DNA from: Acuticoccus sp051016205 | GTDB lineage: Bacteria > Pseudomonadota > Alphaproteobacteria > Rhizobiales > Amorphaceae | Assembly (NCBI GenBank): GCA_051016205.1 | Contig: CP136534.1 | Coordinates: 5,890,001 to 5,954,000, forward strand | Length of the DNA stretch: 64,000 bases | Direction of reading: 5' to 3' | Part shown: piece after piece, positions 17,264 to 24,286 of the stretch | How the letters are laid out: every line of letters starts with the position of its first letter | Numbering within the stretch: position 1 is the stretch's first letter | The notes under the pieces: generated by a model | The model's database searches: none | The model's input: only the letters and a program-made list of their open reading frames with translations | What the model was told of the DNA's origin: nothing | Position numbers and translations under genes: made by a program

Positions 17264-18034
17264 ATGGCACAGGACAAGGATGCAGCCGGTATTCAAACCA
17301 TCGCGCGGGCGGCGGCAGTCCTGCGCGCACTGGAGCGTGAGAGCGAGGGGATGAGCCTTGCTGAACTGGGCGCGGCGCTGGATCTGCCGCGTGCCTCCGT
17401 CCAACGTCTGGTCAACGCGTTGAAGGCGGAAGGGTTTTTGATGCCGGCCTCAGCGCGTGGCGGTGTGCGGCTTGGCCCCTCGCTCATCAAACTGTCGGCA
17501 GCGGCGGGCCACCATGGGGCCGACCTCATCAGGCCCATCGTGCGCGAACTCTCCCAACGCCTGCGCGAAACGGTGGACGTATCGATCCTGCAAGGCGGGG
17601 CGGCTGTGTTCGTGGACCAGGTGGTGGGACGGCAGAGGCTGGTGGCACAGTCGGCCGTGGGAGAGCGTTTCCCCCTGCACGTGACCGCGCCGGGCAAAGC
17701 GCTTCTGGCACGACTGCCGCGCTCGGACGCGGAGCACGCCCTCACCGAGAGCCTTCGCCAATTTCGTGCCTGGCCACTCACCAACCGGCCCGCTTTTTGG
17801 GCCACCATCGACACCGCCCGCGAAGAGGGCCACGCATCCGACGAGGAAGAGCACTCGCCCGACATCTCCGCAGTCGGCATCGCCATTGCCGACACCATGG
17901 GCCTGCCGTTGATGGTGTCGATCCCCAGTCCCACCCAACGCTACAAGCGCAACCGCGACTACTATGTGCGCGAGCTGATCCGCGCCGGCCGCAGAATGGA
18001 AGCGACATTGGCCGACACGCCGACCCGGCGGTAG
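17264..18034 (+). CDS. IclR-family transcriptional regulator
   Basis: A 256-residue DNA-binding regulator. The N-terminal winged helix reads QTIARAAAVLRALERE, then MSLAELGAALDLPRASVQRLV; the C-terminal effector domain contains LRETVDVSILQGGAAVFVDQV and APGKALLA, the usual IclR ligand-pocket wording, and ends with ISAVGIAIAD. ATG 17264 follows GGAGGG. Divergence from the cyclase-cupin-SDR-dehydrogenase-Liv operon makes it the probable local regulator. Confidence 0.9.
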   Translation: MAQDKDAAGIQTIARAAAVLRALERESEGMSLAELGAALDLPRASVQRLVNALKAEGFLMPASARGGVRLGPSLIKLSAAAGHHGADLIRPIVRELSQRLRETVDVSILQGGAAVFVDQVVGRQRLVAQSAVGERFPLHVTAPGKALLARLPRSDAEHALTESLRQFRAWPLTNRPAFWATIDTAREEGHASDEEEHSPDISAVGIAIADTMGLPLMVSIPSPTQRYKRNRDYYVRELIRAGRRMEATLADTPTRR

Positions 18035-18199
18035 AGCGCGACTCCTGACACGCCCTTCAGCCGATGCAGGCAGTCTTGGGTCCAGTCAGGCCGGCTCATA
18101 ACACCCTGGAGCAGTTCGGGCTCAGACGGATCGGATGGGGGTTCCCGAATCAGATTGTTTCTGGTTCACGATCGTGGCTGGCGCATCGAGCCAGCCCTG

Positions 18200-18985
18200 A
18201 TGCCCAAGCTGCTGCCTCACGATCTCCGGCTTCGCGTGGTGCACGCCACTGACGGCGGACTGTCCTGCCGCCAGGCCGCGGCGCGGTATGACGTTGCGCC
18301 GTCCACCGCGATCCGCTGGCACGAGGAATGGCGCCGCACCGGCTCGTGCCGGCCCGAGCCTCAAGGGGGCGACCGTTGGTCCCGTGTCACGCAGGCCCAC
18401 GCCGAGCCGATCCTGGCGATCCTGGAGAAGGCCGGCGACATCACGCTGACGGAGCTGAAAGCCCGGCTCGCCGAGACCGGCGGCACAGTCTCGATCTCGG
18501 CCTTGTCGTGCTTCTTCCGCCGGCACGGTGTGTCGCGCAAGAAAAATCCGGCCACGCGAGGGAGCAGGACCGCGCGGACGTCCGTGCCAAACGGCGCGCA
18601 TGGTTCGACGGCCAGGGCGAGTTCGACTCCGAGCGGCTGATCTTGGTCGACGAGACCTGGGCTTCCATCAAGATGGCCCGCACGCACGGCCGGTGCCCAC
18701 GAGGCGAGCGGCCGCGCGTTGCCCTGCCGCACGGTCACCGGAAGACCACGACGCTGGTTGCCGGGCTATCGCTGAAGGGGATCGTGGCGCCGATGGTGCT
18801 GGACCGCGCCATCAACGGGCGCTCGTTCCAGGCCTACGGCCAAACCTTCCTGGCGCCCATACTCACCGAGGGTGACGTCGTCATCACAGACTCGACAGCC
18901 ACCAGGGCCGCCCGGTCCGTGAGTTCATTGAGGCGAGGGGTGCCAGGCTCGTCTTCCTTCCCCCCTACAGCCCCGACCTCATTCC
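18200..18985 (+). pseudogene. IS630-family transposase, 5' part, frameshifted and truncated
   Basis: N-terminal and central part of an IS630/Tc1-type DDE transposase. The first segment (MPKLLPHDLRLRVVHA, helix-turn-helix LSCRQAAARYDVAPSTAIRW) runs to about 18543. The match then continues one frame back near an A5 run (RKK to SGHAREQDRADV), which could be programmed -1 frameshifting or damage. The DDE part follows: LILVDETWASIKMARTHG. A deletion near 18890-18896 changes frame again and removes the second catalytic Asp region (expected DNLGSHKG, seen D-S-T before a frame change); VREFIEARGARLVFLPPYSP then continues in the new frame. The sequence stops at PDLIP where the IS1111-type element begins; the last part is at 20342-20494. 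Confidence 0.85.
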
Positions 18986-20340
18986 ATGTATGGATGGCTC
19001 CTGCGTGGCAAGGGGTTTGTGAGCGTTTGTCGAACTGGTCGGCTGCGGCCATGTATTCGGCGTCTTTGTGCAGACGATATTCTGCGCACCATGATGAATG
19101 TCCGCTGGAGTTCGGGTCCCACTCAATCGAACACGCTTAAAGACGCTTCGGATTCACCGGGGTGTCCCTTCTTCGTCCTCTCCGTCCGTTCGCCATCACC
19201 TCACGTTGCGCCTCACCATTCCTTCAGACCGCTCCAGGCCGGATCATACTGCCGAGATCGGCCGCCTGTAGCTCGTGCCGTCACGCAGAAGCGCGTAGAT
19301 CGTCCGTGCCATGCGGTTTGCGAGCGCGATCGCAACGACCCTGGTCTCCTTGGTCGCCAGTTTGTGCGCCAGCCAGTCCGCTCCCGGATGTCGCAGCCTT
19401 CGGCGAACCATGATCTGAGACATGGCGCCGAGATACAGCAGCCGTCGAATGTAGCGGTTGCCCATCTTCCAGATGCCGCCACTGCGCGGCTTACCGCCGG
19501 TCGAGTGCTGCTTCGGCGTCAGCCCGAGCCAGGCGGCGTAGTCCCGTGCCGAGGAGAAGTTGCTGACATCCGGCGTCGTCGCAGCGATCGCGGTTGCACT
19601 CAAAACGCCCACGCCGGGGATCGATGCAAGTCGCAGGCTCACGTCGTTCTGGCGATGCACCTGCTCAATCTCCTCGGTCAGCCGATCGATCCTGCCGTGC
19701 GTCTCAGCAAGCTGATCGAACAGCACCCGGAGCGGCAGACGGGCCGCCTCCGGCAAGATATCGAGCTCCTTTGCAAGATCCGCGACGCGCTTCGATCCTT
19801 TCGCCGTGACAATCCCGAACTCGGCCATATGGGCGCGGATCGCATTGCCGGTTTGTGTGACCTGCCCGACGAGGAAATCCCGCGCCCGGTGCAGAACGAG
19901 AGCCGCTGAGCCCGCTTCGCTCTTCACGGGAACGAACCGCATCGAGGGCCGCGTCACCGCCTCGCAGATCGCTGCAGCGTCGGCCGCGTCCGTCTTTCCG
20001 CGCTTGACATAGGGCTTCACGTAGGATGGCGGCATGAGCCGGATCTCGTGACCCATCTCCTGCAACTGCCGGCCCCAGTGATGGGCGCCGGAGCAGGCTT
20101 CCATGCCGATCAGACAGCGAGACCGTCCTTCGAAGAACGCAAGGAACTGGCTCCGCCGAAGCTGGCGGCGCACCACGGTCTTCCCGCCCTCATCGACACC
20201 GTGGATCTGAATGACATTCTTGGCGAGATCAACGCCGACTGTGCAAAACGTTGACATGGATGGCTCCTTTGCTCGGGACAAGGACATCCCAACTTTGGCG
20301 CATCGCGTCGCCGGGAGCAGGAGCCATCCACACCATCAAC
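18986..20340. mobile_element. IS110/IS1111-type insertion sequence nested in IS630
   Basis: An element of about 1.35 kb, with ends estimated from where the IS630 reading frame breaks and resumes. It carries subterminal 14-bp perfect inverted repeats TGGATGGCTCCTGC (18991-19004) and its complement (20317-20330), five and ten bases from the inferred ends, a hallmark of the IS1111 subgroup. One transposase on minus occupies most of it. No target duplication is evident, as expected for this family. A third partial copy of the repeat (ATGGATGGCTCC, 20256-20267) lies at the transposase start. End positions may be off by a few bases. Confidence 0.8.
19244..20257 (-). CDS. IS110-family transposase (DEDD type)
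   Basis: A 337-residue recombinase with an N-terminal RuvC-like DEDD domain (VGVDLAKNVIQIHGVD, IGMEACSGAHHWG, KTDAADAAAICEA) and the C-terminal Transposase_20 region (LASIPGVGVLSATAI, then ARDYAAWLGLTPKQHSTGGK). Length and both domains are complete with no internal stop, so it may still be functional. ATG 20257 has GGAG five to nine bases upstream within the element's repeat-like sequence. Confidence 0.93.
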   Translation of the reverse strand: MSTFCTVGVDLAKNVIQIHGVDEGGKTVVRRQLRRSQFLAFFEGRSRCLIGMEACSGAHHWGRQLQEMGHEIRLMPPSYVKPYVKRGKTDAADAAAICEAVTRPSMRFVPVKSEAGSAALVLHRARDFLVGQVTQTGNAIRAHMAEFGIVTAKGSKRVADLAKELDILPEAARLPLRVLFDQLAETHGRIDRLTEEIEQVHRQNDVSLRLASIPGVGVLSATAIAATTPDVSNFSSARDYAAWLGLTPKQHSTGGKPRSGGIWKMGNRYIRRLLYLGAMSQIMVRRRLRHPGADWLAHKLATKETRVVAIALANRMARTIYALLRDGTSYRRPISAV

Positions 20341-20341
20341 C

Positions 20342-20494
20342 GAAATGGCGCTCGCCAAAATCAAAGCGCTCCTGCGCAAGGCCGCCGAGCGCACCGCCGC
20401 CGGCCTGTGGGACCGCATCGGCGAGATCATCGATCTCCTCACACCGCGGGAGGCGCAAAACTACTTCGCCGCAGCCGGATATGACCCAGATTGA
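20342..20494 (+). pseudogene. IS630-family transposase, 3' fragment
   Basis: The C-terminal 50 residues of the transposase beginning at 18200: EMALAKIKALLRKAAERTA, then REAQNYFAAAGYDPD and stop. The frame resumes at the GAA-ATG that would follow the PDLxPI residues on the other side of the IS1111-type element. This proves the nested insertion order: IS630 first, IS1111-type second. Confidence 0.85.
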
Positions 20495-20567
20495 ATGCGA
20501 AGCGCGCTAGCGTCCCGATTCCTAAGTTAGCTCGATCTGCTTCTTTGCGGTGTCGATGGTGCGCAAA

Positions 20568-21569
20568 CTAAAAGCGTTGCACGGCCGCGAGGATGTCATC
20601 GGGGACTTGGTCCAGCGGAACGGTTATGGGTCGGCGTTGATCGTGGCGATGTAGGCCTCGATAGTCGCTTTCAGCTCTTGCGTGGAGCGATGGGCGTCTC
20701 GTCGGATCTGCGCTCCGTGAGATCGGCGAAGAAGCGCTCGACCTGGTTTATCAAGGAGGCGCCTGTGGGCGTCAGATGGACGTGCCAGTGCGGCCATTTT
20801 GCGAGGAAGGCACGAATGGCAGAGGTCTTGTGGTTGGCATATTTGTCCATCACGAGATGAATATCGAGGTCGCTTGGCACGGCGCGGTCGATCTCGCGCA
20901 AAAAGCTCAAGAACTCTTTGGCGCGGTGGCGCTCATAGCATTTGCCGATGACCTTGCCCGTCGCAATGCCCTGCGCGGCAAACAGCGAGGTGGTGCCGTG
21001 GCGCTTGCAGTCATGGGTGCGGCGCTCCGGCCCACCAGGGCGCATCGGCAACGGGGGTTGTGAACGGTCGAGGGCCTGGATCTGGCTCTTCTCGTCCACT
21101 CACAAGACCAGCGCCCGCTCCGGCGGCGCCAGGTAGAGGCCGACGATGTCGCGCACCTTGTCCACGAACAAGGGATCGGTGGACGGCTTGAAGGTCTCGC
21201 TGCGGTGGGGCTGGATCGAAAAGGCTTTCCAGATGCGGTGGATCGTGGATGGCGCATAGCCCTTTGCGCAGGCCATCGATTGCAGCGGCCGGTGGGTGGC
21301 GTTGGGCGGGGTCTCCAGCGTCCTGTGGATCGTCTCATCACCGATCGTGCGCGACACGCCCAAACATGGCTCGTCACAAAGGCCTACGCAGCGCCGCTGC
21401 GCGAACCGGCGGCGCCACGGGCTCACAGTGTTCGCGTCGATCCCGAGCCGCTCGACGACTTCTTTGTTCTGCAAGCCCTCGGCCGCGGCCAGCACGATCC
21501 TGGCGCGGCGGGCCGGGTCCTGTGCCGGCCCGTCAGCCCCTAAAGCTCGCGCCTCTCCTCATCCGACAA
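20568..21569 (-). pseudogene. Second IS630-family transposase, multiply broken
   Basis: A different IS630-family transposase on minus. The 5' part starts near LSDEERREL but has an early stop and a frame change before ARIVLAAAEGLQNKEVVERLG (helix-turn-helix). A nonsense TGA at 21100-21102 sits where relatives have Cys just before VDEKSQIQALDRSQ. The catalytic regions VDEKSQ, VMDKYANHKT (Asp-Lys for the usual Asp-Asn) and INQVERFFADLT follow. After LTERR the frame shifts (HRSTQELKATIEAYIATINADP continues in another frame), with further stops before the terminal ILAAVQRF. It is inactive. Confidence 0.85.
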
Positions 21570-21660
21570 AACAATTGCAACCGCCGCGACACGACCTCGA
21601 CCCAATCGGCAGTTCCAATTTAAAGGCCAACAGCATAGATGAGATCATCCTTAATCGTCA

Positions 21661-22473
21661 TCAGTATTTCTCTTGTCGATCTTTGGGCGGCGATTCCTGC
21701 GTTGCCGCTTTTAGACTAAGACTAATCATTTTCCATCGCAGATATTTAAGAATACTAATAGCTTTGTGATCAATGAAGACTGTTTTTCCGTGCTCGTAAT
21801 CCTCAACGTGCATCGTACCTCCGTCGAGCACGAAGGTGTCGATGCCTGAGTTTCCTTCCACCTCGGTCCACCCCTTGAAAACGACAAAGAGGTCGTTCCC
21901 CGAGCCGCCGAACACGTGCGAGAAGCCCTCGAACTGGGAGTGCGCGTCGCCCATCTCATACGCGCCTCGTGACATAAACTTGTACTCGCGCAGCACATTA
22001 TTCGTGTACGAGTCCAGCGTCGTTCCCGCGCTCGCCCAGCTTTCGTCTACCTTGGCAAGGGCACTCGTCTGCGGGAGATCGCCGTGATCGTCCACATTCA
22101 ACACAGCAAGATGTGGATCGCCATCGTCATGGAGTGCCCCTTCGAAGAGGCCGGTTCCGTAAACGGGAGATGTATCCGCTTCGCCGTCCTGCACATCCAA
22201 TTCAAAAGCGGAAGACTCGGCAAAGACCATGGGCGGTTTTGACACTATGTTATCAATAATATGGCGACCGTCTTCGATAAATACTAACTTTTCATTGGCA
22301 TTGACATGTATATTTCCTGATAATCCGACTATTCTGAGAGTGAAATAATCGCAATATCTGCTATCGATAAGATGTATATGATCGGCAACGAAGATTTCTT
22401 TAATTAGGAATCGAGGCGAAATTTGTAACAAGTTTTGACAAGAGTGATCCAACCGCGAATAGGACGGCCCCAA
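21661..22473 (-). CDS. Orphan RTX-like calcium-binding protein fragment
   Basis: An open frame of 270 residues with no stop, in sequence visibly more AT-rich than its neighbours. The segment FGGSGNDLFVVFKGWTEVEGNSGIDTFVLDGG resembles the glycine-aspartate repeats of secreted RTX/hemolysin-type proteins, but only one or two copies are present. No signal peptide, ribosome-binding site or secretion genes accompany it, and the N-terminal third has no recognisable domain. It is probably the remnant of a larger exoprotein or a transferred gene. The true start is uncertain; an internal ATG (MVFAESSAF) is an alternative. It is wedged between a dead transposase and a gene-poor stretch. Confidence 0.4.
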   Translation of the reverse strand: MGPSYSRLDHSCQNLLQISPRFLIKEIFVADHIHLIDSRYCDYFTLRIVGLSGNIHVNANEKLVFIEDGRHIIDNIVSKPPMVFAESSAFELDVQDGEADTSPVYGTGLFEGALHDDGDPHLAVLNVDDHGDLPQTSALAKVDESWASAGTTLDSYTNNVLREYKFMSRGAYEMGDAHSQFEGFSHVFGGSGNDLFVVFKGWTEVEGNSGIDTFVLDGGTMHVEDYEHGKTVFIDHKAISILKYLRWKMISLSLKAATQESPPKDRQEKY

Positions 22474-23493
22474 GCACGTTGGGAACGTGTCGTTCTCCCC
22501 GTGGAAGAGCCCATCAGATGATGAAAAGCCCCGATGGCTGTCTCAGGTTGCTCTACGCCGGGCATGAGCGCCGTCCTCTAGCCGCCGCCCACCAATACGT
22601 CGGTTGTGGCCAATATAACTATCGCCGCCATGCCCCTGTCTCACAGGGGAGCTTAGAGCTTCTCAGTACAGAGCATATAGAAAATCTCGCCCCTAGATTA
22701 TCATACGTCGATACGGATGCAGGCAGGATGCTCTAATCTTCTGGAATAGAACGGATTGGCGACTGCTTCTGACGGCCCTTCGGGACGCATGATCCGCACA
22801 CGGCGACACAGAGCGCGTCGACCGGTACGTCGTGGAGGTGACGCCCTATTGCATCGTCAACAACAATTCCTTGCGCACTTTGGCAGACCCGTTCGTCCGC
22901 TGAACCACGGTATGGCGATGCGTCTCGCGCCTCGGCAAAACCGGTATCTCGAACGACACAGTTGATCGTCTCGCCGCAACCAGAGAGAGCACGTCTGGTC
23001 CAAATGGTCGACAGTACCATCGCGAGAGCTACCTCTCCGTCGCCGGCACCAAAAGGGTCACGACGGCAAGGCACCCGGCCGCCCTCCCATGGGTGCCGGA
23101 TGCATAGCGGTGTGCCGTGAGGCCGAGCAGTCGGCCAACAGCCCAGCAACACGCCTGCACGCAACGCCAATCCCGAACCGCCCCCACCATATGGACCTCA
23201 AGTGTTGCAAAGTATCGGTCTACGAACACTTATGATTTATTGCCGACGTCCGCAGGCTACGACGTCAGTGCCGCATTCTTGCGGTAGGTAATCGTGGCAG
23301 ATCGATCTAACGGATTGTCGGCATTCATACATCGTCCCGCGACCAGTTGGTGTCCCACACGCAGGCAACCGGGCAATTGGGATCTACTCCAGGTGGCTGC
23401 TCACGATTTAATCAAATTATACGCACGGGCTCAGGATGACGAACGCGGCAGTTTATGTTCTAACTTCGTCAATTCGATTGTCATTGTGAGGCA
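22474..23493. other. Gene-poor stretch, nothing recognised
   Basis: About 1 kb between the RTX-like fragment and the solute-binding protein. Several short frames exist; the longest is 145 codons on minus (22733-23170), without domain similarity, a convincing start or plausible composition. With the adjoining dead transposases it looks like decayed or acquired DNA. Its last 100 bp should hold the promoter for the phosphorelay operon. Confidence 0.5.
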
Positions 23494-24285
23494 ATGGGGG
23501 GCGAAGGAGTGACGCGATTGCGATTTTGGGCTTTGGCGCTGGCGATGGGCATTTGTGCGGTGTTGCCGCCGCCTCCTGCCAATGCCGCGGACAAAACCAT
23601 TCGGGTGACCACACTCGAATGGCCTCCCTATACCGGTGAGAACATGCCCGCAGGCGGCGCGACCACCGAGGTGTTGCGCCAAGCATTCGCGGCAGCGGGA
23701 TACGACATCGACGTTGTCTACCGGCCTTGGAAACGGGCGATTGCCATGGCGAAAAACGGTGATGAGTCCGTTATCGCCTACTACCCTGGCTATCACTGCC
23801 GGCACGCGGAAGGGTTTACGCCGTCCGAGCCGCTTGGAACGGGCCCACTGGGATTTGCAGAGGACGTCGATCGGCCCCTTTCCTGGGAAAGCCTTGATGA
23901 GATTGGCGAGCAGAAGCTGAAGATCGGTACAGTGCTCGGCTATTCCAACACGGACGAGTTTGACGCCAAGGCCGGCACCGGATGGATCCGCGCAATCCCT
24001 GCAAAGGATGACGTCACCAACCTGAAAAAGCTGATGCGAGGGCGGGTTGATGCAGCCGTCATCGATCGCACGGTGCTGTCCTATCTTCTGGCCACTGACC
24101 CTGAATTGAAAGACGCCCGCGATCGCCTTCAGTTCAACGCCAAGCCACTGGAGGAAAAAACGCTCTACCTCTGCTTCAACGAAAACAATACGGCTGAGGG
24201 GTTGAGGCAAGAGTTGAACCAAGCGATCAAAACCATCGATGTGGATGCCGTCGTCGAAAAGTACTTTGAAGAGGCCTTCAACTGA
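23494..24285 (+). CDS. Periplasmic solute-binding protein (SBP family 3), sensor-linked
   Basis: A 263-residue amino-acid-type periplasmic binding protein. The signal peptide is hydrophobic (FWALALAMGICAVLPPPPANA); the mature protein starts KTIRVTTLEWPPYTGEN, typical of family-3 proteins, with GATTEVLRQAFAAAGYDIDVVYRPW and GRVDAAVIDRTV further on. No ABC permease or ATPase is nearby; instead it overlaps the upstream leader of a hybrid kinase. It is probably a ligand receptor delivering a signal to the kinase's periplasmic domain. ATG 23494 has GAGG upstream; GTG 23509 (after GAAGGA) is an alternative. Confidence 0.8.
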   Translation: MGGEGVTRLRFWALALAMGICAVLPPPPANAADKTIRVTTLEWPPYTGENMPAGGATTEVLRQAFAAAGYDIDVVYRPWKRAIAMAKNGDESVIAYYPGYHCRHAEGFTPSEPLGTGPLGFAEDVDRPLSWESLDEIGEQKLKIGTVLGYSNTDEFDAKAGTGWIRAIPAKDDVTNLKKLMRGRVDAAVIDRTVLSYLLATDPELKDARDRLQFNAKPLEEKTLYLCFNENNTAEGLRQELNQAIKTIDVDAVVEKYFEEAFN

Positions 24286-24286
24286 C

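Noticed and set aside
22733..23170. 145-codon frame on minus in the gene-poor stretch
   Set aside because: No recognised domain, no convincing start signal, and a Cys/Arg-rich translation typical of non-coding GC-rich DNA.
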